From positions 496,001 to 560,000 of the forward strand of contig CAWFTU010000002.1 of assembly GCA_963818725.1 (NCBI GenBank): 64,000 nt of DNA. Reading direction: 5' to 3'. The first letter of the stretch is position 1. Each line of letters begins with the position of its first letter. Origin of the DNA: DATFDN01 sp963818725 (GTDB lineage: Bacteria > Pseudomonadota > Alphaproteobacteria > Acetobacterales > Acetobacteraceae). The notes beneath the pieces were generated by a model. That model was not told where the DNA came from. It saw only the letters and a program-made list of their open reading frames with translations, and ran no database searches. This document shows, piece by piece, positions 49,804 through 58,549 of the stretch. Position numbers and translations under genes: made by a program.

Positions 49804-52740
49804 ATGTCTCAAGCGTTGTTCGCCCTTCCCGCTACCTGGCCCAGACCACATGACGCCGCTTCGGCCGACCGGCTGCTCGAGCGGATCAGCGAGATCGGAC
49901 CGGAGATGGCGGCGCTCGCGGCCCGACCAGACGTGGCCGCCCTGCTGCGCGCCCTGGGCGGCAACAGCCCGTTCCTGTCCGATCTGGCGGTCCGGGAAGC
50001 GAGCGCAGTGTCGGAGCTCATCTTGGCCGGTCCCGATCCGGTGCTGGCACGGGCATTGGACGAACTGCGTCGCGTTCCCCCTGACGCTCCCCGCGCAGGG
50101 GTCTCGTCGGCGATGCGGCGAGCCAAGCGCGTGGTCTCCCTGACCGCGGCAATTGCCGATATCGGCGGGATCTGGTCGCTGGAGCAAGTGACCGGATCGC
50201 TGTCCGATCTGGCCGAAGCCGCGCTCGACCTTGCCACGGCGCACCTGCTGCGCGCCGCACACCATTCGGGCGAGCTGCGTTTGCCCCATCCGGAGGCTCC
50301 CGCTTACGGCACCGGCTTCATCGTGCTCGGCATGGGCAAGCTGGGTGCGCGCGAGCTGAACTATTCCAGCGATATCGACCTCATCCTGATCCACAACCCT
50401 GAAGCAGGAATATACACCGCGCGCACCGAGGGCGATGCGTGCCAAGGATTCATGTCTCGCCTTGGACGCGCGCTGGTCGGGCTGATGGAGACGCGCGATG
50501 CCGAGGGTTATGTGTTCCGCACCGATTTACGGCTCCGCCCTGATCCCGGCGTAACCCCGTCGGTCATCTCTCTGCAAGCGGCGACGACGTACTATGAGGG
50601 CATGGGGCAGAACTGGGAGCGGGCGGCCATGATAAAGGCCCGCCCGGTCGCAGGGGACCGGACAGCGGGCGCCGCCTTCCTGGAAGCGATACGGCCCTTT
50701 GTCTGGCGCCGGGGTCTCGATTTCGCGGCGATGGCCGATATCCAGGCGATGAAGAGCCGGATCGACCAGCGCAAAGGCAGCCTCGTGCTGGAACAGGCGA
50801 CCAATCCGACTCTGCTTGGCGGATACGATGTGAAGTTGGGCGAGGGTGGCATTCGAGAGATCGAGTTCCTGGTGCAAACCCTCCAGCTCGTATGGGGCGG
50901 ACGCGATCCAGGGCTGCGCGATCCGACAACGCTGGGGGCCTTGCGTGTGCTCGCCCGCTCCGGGCATCTCGGGCCAGATGCGGCAATCGCCTTGTCCAAT
51001 GCCTATCGCTTCATGCGCCAAGTGGAGCACCGCCTCCAGATGGTCGCGGACCGCCAGACACATCGGTTGCCAGAGCGTCAGGCGGAGTTCGAGCGGATCG
51101 CCTGTTTTCTCGGCTTCGCCGATGCCGCGTCGTTCGCGGGCGCAATGCTGGGCCAGCTCCGCAGTGTGCGGGCGCGGTACGCGGAAATCTTTAACATTGT
51201 TCCGGAGGCCGATCACCCCGTGGCCGGCGCGGAGCTTGCGTTTGACGGCGACGATCCCGCGCCGGCCGGCACCGTCGCGACGTTGCGCTCTCTGGGCTTT
51301 GCCGACCCAGTGCATGTGATTGCGTCGGTGCGGGGCTGGAAGAGCGGCCGGCTGCGCGCGCTGCGGTCCGAGCGGGCGCGCGAGCTGTTGGGTGATCTGC
51401 TGCCTGCCATATTGGCGGCCCTGGCGCGTCAGCCTCAACCTGATGCCGCCTTCAGCCGCTTGGATGAGTTGCTGTCGCGGCTTCCCGCCGGCGTGCAGCT
51501 TCTGTCGCTGTTCCGGCGCAACACCGGCCTGCTGGACCGCGTCGCCGCCGTGCTCGGCGCGGCTCCGCCCCTTGCCGATCACCTCGCCCGCTATCCGGCG
51601 GCGCTGGATGGCTTGCTGTCGCCCGACTTGGGAGAGGCTCCGTCCGATCTCTTTCGCATTCGCCTAAGGGACGCGCGGCGTCTCGAGGATGTCGTTGCCA
51701 TCGCGCGGCGGACGGTGCGCGAGGAGGACTTCTCGATCTCGGTCGCCACGCTCGAAGGCCGGATCGACACCGATGCCGCCGGACTGCGCCGCTCCGCCTT
51801 GGCGGATGCCGCGCTCGCGGCACTCCTGCCCGCGGTTCTAGACGATTTCGCTGAACGCTATGGCCGTGTGCCGGGGAGTGCGATGGCCGTCGTGCTCCTG
51901 GGCAAGGCAGGAGGGCGGGAAATGATGGCCGGCTCGGATCTTGATCTGATGCTGATCTACGACCATCCGGCGGAGGCGAGCGAGTCCAATGGAGGCCAGC
52001 GCAGCCTGCCCGCGCCGCAATGGTTCGTTCGCGCCGCCCACGCCTTTGTCGGCGCCCTTACCACGCCGGGAGCGGACGGGCCGTTCTACGCCGTGGACAT
52101 GCGGCTTCGCCCATCTGGCAACAAGGGGCCGGTCGCGGTCTCGCTTCCGGCGTTTCGCCGCTACCATCAAGAGGCGGCTTGGACGTGGGAGCGGATGGCG
52201 CTCACCCGGGCGCGCGTGGCGGCGGGTCCGGCGGAGCTGCGGCGAAGCGTTGAGACCGCGATGACCGAGGCCCTGAACGCGGGCGACCCAGACCAGGTCC
52301 AGGGCGATGCCGCAGCCATGCGCGCGCGGATGTCGCGCGACCTGCCGCCGGACGGGCCTTGGGATGTGAAACTGCGTTCCGGCGGGCAGGTCGAGGTGGA
52401 ATTCATCACCCAGGCGCTGCAACTAGTTCACGGGCGCGAGCCTATGGTCCGCGATCCCACGACGCGCATCGCGCTCGTCAACCTCGCCGAGAGCGGCTTG
52501 CTGGCACGCGAAGATGCCACGCTCCTGATTGGCGCCGATCACCTGTGGCGCACGGTGCAGGGAATGCTGCGCCTAACGCTTGGCCGCGCGCATCCGGACG
52601 CACTGCCCGAAGCCTCGGCCCGTCCCCTGCTGCGCGCGACCGGAGCCGACACGATCGCCGCGCTGCGCGCCAAGCTTGACGCGACCGCCACTTCGGTGCG
52701 CGACGCCTTTACGCGACTGATTGGGGAGATGAGGAAATGA
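49804..52740 (+). CDS. glnE: Bifunctional glutamine synthetase adenylyltransferase/adenylyl-removing enzyme
   Basis: GlnE adjusts glutamine synthetase activity by attaching or removing AMP. Both nucleotidyltransferase domains are present: N-terminal GMGKLGARELNYSSDIDLIL with the conserved regulator region GQNWERAAMIKARPVAGD and KLGEGGIREIEFLVQ; C-terminal LLGKAGGREMMAGSDLDLML with WTWERMALTRARVAAG and KLRSGGQVEVEFITQ. It is 978 residues, near the usual length. The stop overlaps bcp by ATGA. Confidence 0.94.
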   Translation: MSQALFALPATWPRPHDAASADRLLERISEIGPEMAALAARPDVAALLRALGGNSPFLSDLAVREASAVSELILAGPDPVLARALDELRRVPPDAPRAGVSSAMRRAKRVVSLTAAIADIGGIWSLEQVTGSLSDLAEAALDLATAHLLRAAHHSGELRLPHPEAPAYGTGFIVLGMGKLGARELNYSSDIDLILIHNPEAGIYTARTEGDACQGFMSRLGRALVGLMETRDAEGYVFRTDLRLRPDPGVTPSVISLQAATTYYEGMGQNWERAAMIKARPVAGDRTAGAAFLEAIRPFVWRRGLDFAAMADIQAMKSRIDQRKGSLVLEQATNPTLLGGYDVKLGEGGIREIEFLVQTLQLVWGGRDPGLRDPTTLGALRVLARSGHLGPDAAIALSNAYRFMRQVEHRLQMVADRQTHRLPERQAEFERIACFLGFADAASFAGAMLGQLRSVRARYAEIFNIVPEADHPVAGAELAFDGDDPAPAGTVATLRSLGFADPVHVIASVRGWKSGRLRALRSERARELLGDLLPAILAALARQPQPDAAFSRLDELLSRLPAGVQLLSLFRRNTGLLDRVAAVLGAAPPLADHLARYPAALDGLLSPDLGEAPSDLFRIRLRDARRLEDVVAIARRTVREEDFSISVATLEGRIDTDAAGLRRSALADAALAALLPAVLDDFAERYGRVPGSAMAVVLLGKAGGREMMAGSDLDLMLIYDHPAEASESNGGQRSLPAPQWFVRAAHAFVGALTTPGADGPFYAVDMRLRPSGNKGPVAVSLPAFRRYHQEAAWTWERMALTRARVAAGPAELRRSVETAMTEALNAGDPDQVQGDAAAMRARMSRDLPPDGPWDVKLRSGGQVEVEFITQALQLVHGREPMVRDPTTRIALVNLAESGLLAREDATLLIGADHLWRTVQGMLRLTLGRAHPDALPEASARPLLRATGADTIAALRAKLDATATSVRDAFTRLIGEMRK

Positions 52741-53201
52741 GCTTGCAGGAAGGTGATCCAGCGCCCGCGTTTGACATGCCCGCAACGGGCGGCCGGCGGG
52801 TGAGCCTGGAGACCATGCGCGGCCGACCGTTCGTTCTGTACTTCTACCCGAAGGCCGATACGCCCGGCTGCACCAAGGAAGCCTGCGCCTTCCAGGAGGC
52901 GCTGCCCCAGCTCGGCCGCTTGGGCGTCGAGCTAATCGGCGTCTCCAGGGACGCGCTGCCCGCATTGGAGAAGTTCGCGACCAAGTACGGCCTCAGCTTT
53001 CCGCTGGCCTCCGATGAAGGAGGGGTGGCGGAGGCTTATGCGACCTGGGGCGAGAAGTCGATGTATGGCCGGACATACTGGGGGATGGAGCGCAGCACGT
53101 TCCTGATCGACAGGGACGGACGGGTTGCAAAGGTGTGGCGGAAGGTAAGCGTGCCGAAGCACGCTGCCCAGGTCATGGAGGCCGTAGAAAAGCTTGAATA
53201 A
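52737..53201 (+). CDS. bcp: Thioredoxin-dependent peroxiredoxin Bcp
   Basis: A 154-residue BCP/PrxQ peroxiredoxin that reduces hydroperoxides. The peroxidatic Cys45 lies in YPKADTPGCTKEACAFQE, with the resolving Cys50 five residues later, the atypical 2-Cys pattern of this group. RSTFLIDRDGRVAKVWRKV is the conserved C-terminal strand. The start overlaps the glnE stop. Confidence 0.93.
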   Translation: MSLQEGDPAPAFDMPATGGRRVSLETMRGRPFVLYFYPKADTPGCTKEACAFQEALPQLGRLGVELIGVSRDALPALEKFATKYGLSFPLASDEGGVAEAYATWGEKSMYGRTYWGMERSTFLIDRDGRVAKVWRKVSVPKHAAQVMEAVEKLE

Positions 53202-53229
53202 GCGCGAAAATGCCTTCCCTCGGGGGCAC

Positions 53230-53389
53230 GCTATCGCATATGGGTCGCAGGCACCGCCCCATTCTCCGTCATGCCCGCGCTTGTCACGGGCATCCATGCT
53301 TTCAGGCGCCGCAAAACAGGCGTGGATGGCCGGAACACGTCCGGCCATGACGAGTAAGAGAACCAGGCTGGAAAGCCATATGCGATAGC
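53230..53389. repeat. MITE-like palindromic element, about 160 bp
   Basis: Perfect 14-bp terminal inverted repeats (GCTATCGCATATGG at 53230 and its complement ending 53389) enclose further inverted segments: GTCATGCCCGCGCTTG with CACGGGCATCC, and GGATGGCCGG with CCGGCCATGAC. There is no open frame of note. This type of dispersed repeat is frequent in alphaproteobacterial intergenic regions. It fills most of the gap between bcp and the convergent decarboxylase gene and could act as a bidirectional transcription end. Confidence 0.7.
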
Positions 53390-53408
53390 CCCGCCTGGAG
53401 GGACAGGC

Positions 53409-54539
53409 CTACACGTCGTACTCCGCCAGCGGCGCGAACCCGTTGAATCGCTGGCTGGCATAAGTCGTGACATAGGCCCCGGTCGATAGCAGCTCGACCC
53501 TGTCTCCGGAGGAGAGCTTGAGCGGCAGGCGATAGTTTGCCCGCTCGTAGAGGATGTCGGCACCGTCGCAAGTCGGGCCGGCAATCGCCACGGGGCCGGC
53601 CGGCTCTCCGTCGTGCGGCGTGAGGATGCGATACTTGATCGCCTCCCCCTCGGTCTCCGCAAGACCGCCGAATCGGCCGATGTCGAGGTAGACCCAGCGC
53701 ACTGGGTCATCCGCGTCGCGCCGGCTGACCAGCACCACCTCGGCGCTGACCACGCCCGCGTCGCTCACCAGGAAGCGGCCTGGCTCGAGCACGATCTCGG
53801 GCAGCGCGTTGCCGAAATGCGCGGTCATGGCGTGCATGATGGCCTGAGCGAAGCTGTCGATCTCTGGCACGTCGTCGCGATACCGGGCGGGAAATCCGCC
53901 GCCAAGGTTCATCATGCGCAGATTCACGCCGGCCTCGGTCAGGTCGGTGAACAGCATCGCCACCTTGCTGATCGCCAGCTCATAGGCCTCGGTCCTGGTT
54001 TGCTGGCTGCCGACGTGGAACGACAGTCCATACGGGTCCAGTCCCAACTCGCCGGCAAGCAGCATGAGTTCCCTGGCCCGCTCCACCGTGGTGCCGAACT
54101 TGCGCGACAGCGGCCAATCGGCACCTTCGTTCTGCACCAGGATGCGGCAGTACACGCGCGCCCCGGGCGCGTGGCGGGCAAGCTTCTCCAGCTCCTCGCG
54201 CGAGTCGAACGCGAAAAGGTTCACACCGGCCTGAAAGGCGCGGCTGATCGCGGACGCCTTCTTAATGGTGTTGCCGAAGCTGATCGCGGCGGGCTCGGCC
54301 CCGGCCGCGAGACAGGCCGATATCTCCTCGAAGCTCGCGGCATCGAAGGAACTGCCGACGCGCACCAGCCGCTCCAACACGGGTGTCGCCGGGTTGGCCT
54401 TGACAGCGTAGTAAATGCGCGCGAGCGGCAAAACTCGGCGCAGCGCGCGGTAGTTATCCTCCACGCGATCGACATCGAGTATCAGGCACGGCGTTACCGG
54501 CTGGACATCAGCAAGGAATCGGGCGACCTTAGGGGTCAT
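53409..54539 (-). CDS. Type III PLP-dependent ornithine/lysine decarboxylase
   Basis: A 376-residue alanine-racemase-fold decarboxylase making putrescine or cadaverine. The PLP Lys47 lies in IYYAVKANPATPVLERLV. Other marks are FDAASFEEISACLAAGAEPA, LSFHVGSQQTRTEAY, MMNLGGGFPARYRDDVPEI, EIVLEPGRFLVSDAGVV and the active-site Cys region GPTCDGADILYE. The ending FNGFAPLAEYDV is typical of the alphaproteobacterial enzymes. ATG 54539 matches the usual MTPK start; an in-frame ATG at 54701 would add 54 unusual residues and probably belongs to the leader. Confidence 0.9.
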   Translation of the reverse strand: MTPKVARFLADVQPVTPCLILDVDRVEDNYRALRRVLPLARIYYAVKANPATPVLERLVRVGSSFDAASFEEISACLAAGAEPAAISFGNTIKKASAISRAFQAGVNLFAFDSREELEKLARHAPGARVYCRILVQNEGADWPLSRKFGTTVERARELMLLAGELGLDPYGLSFHVGSQQTRTEAYELAISKVAMLFTDLTEAGVNLRMMNLGGGFPARYRDDVPEIDSFAQAIMHAMTAHFGNALPEIVLEPGRFLVSDAGVVSAEVVLVSRRDADDPVRWVYLDIGRFGGLAETEGEAIKYRILTPHDGEPAGPVAIAGPTCDGADILYERANYRLPLKLSSGDRVELLSTGAYVTTYASQRFNGFAPLAEYDV

Positions 54540-54883
54540 GCACCGCGCCTCCCAGATCGGGCGCCCGCCTTGGATAGGCGACGGGCGGAGTTGCGAAACG
54601 GTCGAACGAACCAGCGACCTAAGCGAGTTGCCAGAACGCTTGACGTCGTTGCGTAACCCCACAGGGCCAGAGGCACGTGCGTTGCTGCGTGGACTGGGCA
54701 TATAAGCGACCAGCCCCCGGACGCAAGGCTAAAAAAAACCCCTCCAAATGGTTGAAAGACGTCCACGTTCCTCGTCGCACGAAGCGAAATCAAAGTGTTG
54801 CCGCCATTTCACTCTTCCATCTCCTCCCATCGCGGAGAGATGGAATCGGATTCGGTTCGAGTGAGGCGGCTACGGGGTAACCC
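54540..54883 (-). promoter_or_regulatory. Long untranslated leader/intergenic region upstream of the decarboxylase
   Basis: This 344-base gap, on the coding strand, holds a possible hairpin between GGACG (about 54760) and CGTCC (about 54720), an oligo-T stretch (complement of AAAAAAAACCCC at 54732-54743) and a possible hairpin CCATCTC/GAGATGG at 54817-54843. Decarboxylases of this type in alphaproteobacteria are known to carry a conserved speF leader RNA, so a structured leader is plausible, but I cannot align this sequence to that motif by eye. No gene is seen. Confidence 0.3.
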
Positions 54884-55264
54884 TCAGCTTCCCGCCAACA
54901 TCCGCCCTAGCGGCCTGCCGCCGAAGACATGCACGTGCAGATGCGGCACCTCCTGGCCGCTATCCGCCCCCAGGTTGACGAGCAGACGATAGCCGGGCGC
55001 CTCCAGGCCCAACTCCTTGGCGACCCTGCCGACCGCCCGGATGAAGCCGGCGATCTCCTCGGCGCTGGCCTTCTCGCTGAAATCCGCCCAGCCGCACCAC
55101 TTGCCTTTAGGGACCACCAGAACATGCGTCGGCGCCTGCGGCGCGATATCGTGGAACGCGAGCGCCCAATCGTCCTCGTAGACTTTCCGGCAGGGAATTT
55201 CGCCGCGGAGGATACGGGCGAAAATGTTGGCGTCGTCATAGGGCGGCAAACCGCTGACCGGCAT
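54884..55264 (-). CDS. HIT-family nucleotide-binding hydrolase
   Basis: A 126-residue histidine-triad protein. The triad motif is PHLHVHVFGG near the C-terminus; FARILRGEIPCRKVYEDDWA and THVLVVPKGKW are the conserved N-terminal strands. Members hydrolyse AMP-linked or similar phosphoramidates. It is 20 bases downstream of hisE, the common alphaproteobacterial arrangement, and is the last gene of the his operon. Confidence 0.9.
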   Translation of the reverse strand: MPVSGLPPYDDANIFARILRGEIPCRKVYEDDWALAFHDIAPQAPTHVLVVPKGKWCGWADFSEKASAEEIAGFIRAVGRVAKELGLEAPGYRLLVNLGADSGQEVPHLHVHVFGGRPLGRMLAGS

Positions 55265-55284
55265 GGCGCGCGCTCCTGGCAGGG

Positions 55285-55782
55285 TCAGGGGATTTTCTTC
55301 GTATTCACCCCAAAGGCAACCCGGCTTTCGAGGGCGCGGTTGGCCTTCTCGACAATGCCGCTGACACCCTCCCGGCGGGTCAGCTCAGACCACACCTGAT
55401 CGGGACGCACACCGCTTGCCACCCACAGAACAATCAGGTGATAGAGCACGTCAGCGCTCTCGGCGATCACCGCGTCGCGATTGCCGGCCACCGCCTCGAT
55501 GAGGCACTCGACGGATTCCTCGCCGAATTTTTGCGCCACCTTTTCGATGCCGCGCGACAGCAGGCGGGCCGAGTGGCTCACCGCGGGATCGGCCGTCCGG
55601 CGCTCCATCACCACCTCGAACAGCCGATCCAGCACCCCCGACGCCGGCCCAGGAGCCGGCGTCGGGGGTAGGCGGAGGGGTTGCTCGTCTGTCACCTTTT
55701 CGAACATGGCCGGCTTGCGCGCGCGCTGGCTGAAGGGCCGCTCCTTGCGCTTCTCGGGCTTTTTCTTAACGGATTTTGCCAT
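55285..55782 (-). CDS. hisE: Phosphoribosyl-ATP diphosphatase HisE with a basic N-terminal extension
   Basis: HisE hydrolyses PR-ATP to PR-AMP in step 2 of histidine synthesis. The MazG-like core starts at about residue 50 (VLDRLFEVVMERRTADPAVS) and contains KVAQKFGEESVECLIEAVAG, DAVIAESADVLYHLIVLWVA and EVWSELTRREG-like helices. ATG 55782 follows hisF after 7 bases. The protein is 165 residues against a usual ~105-110, because of a Lys/Arg-rich lead (KSVKKKPEKRKERPFSQRAR). A later start is possible, but no better ribosome site was seen. Confidence 0.85.
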   Translation of the reverse strand: MAKSVKKKPEKRKERPFSQRARKPAMFEKVTDEQPLRLPPTPAPGPASGVLDRLFEVVMERRTADPAVSHSARLLSRGIEKVAQKFGEESVECLIEAVAGNRDAVIAESADVLYHLIVLWVASGVRPDQVWSELTRREGVSGIVEKANRALESRVAFGVNTKKIP

Positions 55783-55789
55783 CGCTGTT

Positions 55790-56557
55790 TCAGGCAGCCT
55801 GTCGGGGCAGGCGAACTGGGAGACCGGCAGCGGCGAGCGCGCGCTTGACGTCGGCCATGGTGAAGGTGCCGAAATGAAACACACTCGCCGCCAGCAGCCC
55901 GGTCGCCCCGGCGCGCGCCCCATCGACGAAGTGCTGCAACGAACCCACGCCGCCCGAGGCGATCACGGGCAGACGCACGGCCGTGCAGGCCGCGCGCAGC
56001 AGGTCGAGGTCGAAGCCCTGGCGGGTGCCATCGCGATCCATGCTGGTCAGCAGGATTTCGCCGGCGCCCAGCTCGGCGACGTGGCGGCACCACTCGATCG
56101 CATCGATGCCGGTGCCGCGCCGCCCGCCATGGGTGAATACCTCCCAACCGGCTCCTGCCCGCTTGGCATCCACCGCGACCACCACGCATTGGCTGCCAAA
56201 CTTCCGGGCGGCCTCGCGCACCAGCTCGGGCCGAGCCACGGCGGCGGAGTTCACGCTGCACTTGTCGGCACCGGCCAGCAGCAGGCGGCGCATATCCTCC
56301 GTCGAGCGCACGCCGCCGCCCACGGTCAGAGGGAGAAAGACGCGCGCGGCGGTACGGCCGACCACATCGAGAATAATCTCGCGATCTTCGTGGCTGGCGG
56401 TGATATCAAGAAAGCACAGTTCGTCGGCGCCTGCCGCGTCATACAAGGCGGCCTGTTCCACCGGATCGCCGGCATCGCGCAGCGCGACAAAGTTCACCCC
56501 TTTGACGACGCGCCCTTGATTGACGTCCAGGCAGGGGATGACCCGAAGTTTCAGCAT
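55790..56557 (-). CDS. hisF: Imidazole glycerol phosphate synthase subunit HisF
   Basis: The cyclase subunit of IGP synthase, a 255-residue (beta/alpha)8 barrel. Catalytic Asp11 is in VIPCLDVNQGRVVKGVNF and the second Asp in VVVAVDAKRAGAGWEVFTHG. LTVGGGVRSTEDMRRLLLAG and VIASGGVGSLQHFVDGA are the phosphate-binding loops. It acts with HisH, encoded upstream in the same operon. Confidence 0.94.
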   Translation of the reverse strand: MLKLRVIPCLDVNQGRVVKGVNFVALRDAGDPVEQAALYDAAGADELCFLDITASHEDREIILDVVGRTAARVFLPLTVGGGVRSTEDMRRLLLAGADKCSVNSAAVARPELVREAARKFGSQCVVVAVDAKRAGAGWEVFTHGGRRGTGIDAIEWCRHVAELGAGEILLTSMDRDGTRQGFDLDLLRAACTAVRLPVIASGGVGSLQHFVDGARAGATGLLAASVFHFGTFTMADVKRALAAAGLPVRLPRQAA

Positions 56558-56607
56558 GATCTCCCTTCCCACGCGGGCACGGTTACAACTATGACGCGTA
56601 TCTACTC

Positions 56608-57336
56608 TTAATTCGCCAGTAAAGCGCGTGCCGCCGCTGGGTCGATCCGGCCATCGTAAAGTGCGCGACCGACAATCACGCCTTCGATCGCCTTGCCGGC
56701 CGCCGCGCGCTTGAGCGCGCGCAGATCCTCGATCCCGCCTACGCCGCCCGATGCGATGACTGGAATGGACAGATGCTCCGCTAACGCCACGGTCTGCGCC
56801 AGATTGAGCCCGCTCAGCATCCCGTCGCGCGCGATGTCGGTGTAGATGATCGCCACCACCCCCGCATCCTCGACACGCCGGGCAAGGTCGGTCGCTGCCA
56901 TGTTCGACGTCTCCGCCCAGCCCTCGGTCGCGACCATTCCAGCGCGCGCATCGATCCCCACAACGACGCGGCCGGGAAAGGCCCGGCATGCCTCCCGCAC
57001 CAGAGCGGGGCTTTTCACCGCGGCGCTCCCCAGGATGACCCGCCGCACGCCAGCGGACAACCAGGCTTCCACCCCCACCATGTCGCGGATGCCGCCGCCG
57101 AGCTGGACGGGGACCGAGACAGCCGCCAAGATCGCGCGCATCGCCGCTTCATTGACGGGGCGACCGGCAAACGCGCCGTTCAGGTCTACAACGTGCAGCC
57201 AGGTAAAGCCGGCGTCCTGCCAAGCCCGTGCCTGAGACGCGGGATCGTGGGAATAGACGGTCGCCTGCTCCATGTCGCCCCGGCGCAGCCGCACGCACTG
57301 CCCATCCTTGAGGTCGACGGCGGGGTAGAGGATCAT
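56608..57336 (-). CDS. hisA: ProFAR isomerase HisA
   Basis: A 242-residue barrel enzyme isomerising ProFAR to PRFAR. Conserved parts are YPAVDLKDGQCVRLRRGDM, WLHVVDLNGAFAGRPVNEAA, VQLGGGIRDMVGVEAWL, IYTDIARDGMLSGLNLAQTV and VIASGGVGGIEDLRALK. I choose ATG 57336, which overlaps the GNAT stop as TGATG; TTG 57339 is the alternative. A 50-base gap follows to hisF. Confidence 0.94.
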   Translation of the reverse strand: MILYPAVDLKDGQCVRLRRGDMEQATVYSHDPASQARAWQDAGFTWLHVVDLNGAFAGRPVNEAAMRAILAAVSVPVQLGGGIRDMVGVEAWLSAGVRRVILGSAAVKSPALVREACRAFPGRVVVGIDARAGMVATEGWAETSNMAATDLARRVEDAGVVAIIYTDIARDGMLSGLNLAQTVALAEHLSIPVIASGGVGGIEDLRALKRAAAGKAIEGVIVGRALYDGRIDPAAARALLAN

Positions 57337-57914
57337 CAATCACCGTCCGCCGGTTTGCCGCCTGACCGCTCCTGGAGCAGCTTGTAATAGTAGAAACCCC
57401 GGATCGTCTTGCCGCTCACCCGGGCATAGGTGGGATGCACGCCCCACCGCGTGTAGCCGAGCGACTCGTAAAGCCGAATGGCCGCCGTCTGCGTCTCCCG
57501 CACGTCAAGATTCAGCACGTGATACCCGAGGGTACGTGCCCCGTCCTCGACCGCCTGGGTCAGCAGGCGAGCAATGCCGTGTCCGCGCGCGTATGGGGCG
57601 ACAAAGGCGTGCATCAACGTCGCGGCGAACGCTTGCGCCTCGTTGTTGCGCGCCGGGCGGACAAGCTGGGCGCAGCCGACGATGGCGCCGCCGACACGCG
57701 CCACATAGAGCGACCGCTCGGGCACCAAAAGCACGCCGCGATAATAGGTCTCCAGCGACTGCCGGCCGGGCGGGTTGATCCAGCCAAAGCCGCCTCCTTC
57801 GAGGATGGCCGCATGGGTCGCCTCGCACAGCGCATTCAGCTCGTCGTCGGACAGGCTCTCGGCCCGTCCGACGGATCGGTTGGCGGTGGCGTCCGCGGGG
57901 GGTGATTCGCTCAT
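57336..57914 (-). CDS. GNAT-family N-acetyltransferase within the his operon
   Basis: A 192-residue acetyltransferase with the acetyl-CoA region HAFVAPYARGHGIARLLTQA and the following strand VLNLDVRETQTAAIRLYESL then GYTRWGVHPTYARV. Start and stop overlap hisH and hisA, so it is translated with the pathway. The substrate is unknown. Relatives are found at this position in several alphaproteobacteria to my general knowledge, but no histidine-pathway role is implied by sequence. Confidence 0.85.
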   Translation of the reverse strand: MSESPPADATANRSVGRAESLSDDELNALCEATHAAILEGGGFGWINPPGRQSLETYYRGVLLVPERSLYVARVGGAIVGCAQLVRPARNNEAQAFAATLMHAFVAPYARGHGIARLLTQAVEDGARTLGYHVLNLDVRETQTAAIRLYESLGYTRWGVHPTYARVSGKTIRGFYYYKLLQERSGGKPADGD

Positions 57915-58549
57915 GGCGTCCAGCGCAGGAAATTGGCAAGGATGCGCAGGCCGACATCCTGGCTTTTCTCGACATGGAACTGGGTGCCCGCGCGGTTGCC
58001 TTCCGCCACCAGGGCCGCCACCGGCCCGCCGTAGTCCGTCGTGGCCATCACCTGCGCCGCGTCAGCACCGGCGAGGGCGTAGCTATGGACGAAATAGACA
58101 TGGTCGCCAAGCGCAAGCCCATCGAGCAGCGGATGGGCGGCCTCGGGGGGAAAGTCCAGCGCGTTCCAGCCCATTTGCGGAAGCCGCAACCCTGGCGGGT
58201 TCATCATCCTGATCTCGCCCCTGATCCAGCCGAAGCCGGGCGTGACCTCGTGCTCCAGCCCGCGCTCGGCCATGAGCTGCATTCCGACGCAAATTCCGAG
58301 GAACGGAGTGCCCGACCGCGTCGCTGCCTCGATCGCTTGCCACATACCAGGCACGGCGCGCAGGCCGTTCGCGCAATCGGCGAAAGCGCCCTGGCCAGGC
58401 AGGACGATCCGATCGGCGTGGGCGACGGCGTCGGGGTCCGCTGTTACGGCCACCTCTGCCGCGATGGCGGCACGCGACGCGGCCACCGCCAGGGCGCGCG
58501 AGGCAGAGGCGAGGTTGCCGCTGCCATAATCGACGACGGCGATCCGCAT
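57911..58549 (-). CDS. hisH: Imidazole glycerol phosphate synthase glutaminase subunit HisH
   Basis: A class I glutamine amidotransferase that feeds ammonia to HisF. It starts RIAVVDYGSGNLASASRAL. The nucleophile Cys is in FLGICVGMQLMAERG and the His-Glu pair in QFHVEKSQDVGLRIL, where the usual Pro of HPEKS is Val. ATG 58549 overlaps the upstream stop (TGATG). It is 212 residues, normal length. Confidence 0.93.
   Translation of the reverse strand: MRIAVVDYGSGNLASASRALAVAASRAAIAAEVAVTADPDAVAHADRIVLPGQGAFADCANGLRAVPGMWQAIEAATRSGTPFLGICVGMQLMAERGLEHEVTPGFGWIRGEIRMMNPPGLRLPQMGWNALDFPPEAAHPLLDGLALGDHVYFVHSYALAGADAAQVMATTDYGGPVAALVAEGNRAGTQFHVEKSQDVGLRILANFLRWTP

Noticed and set aside
54817..54843. 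Intrinsic terminator for the HIT/his operon
   Set aside because: The CCATCTC/GAGATGG hairpin has no T-run on either side; the oligo-T stretch is about 75 bases away and cannot serve it.
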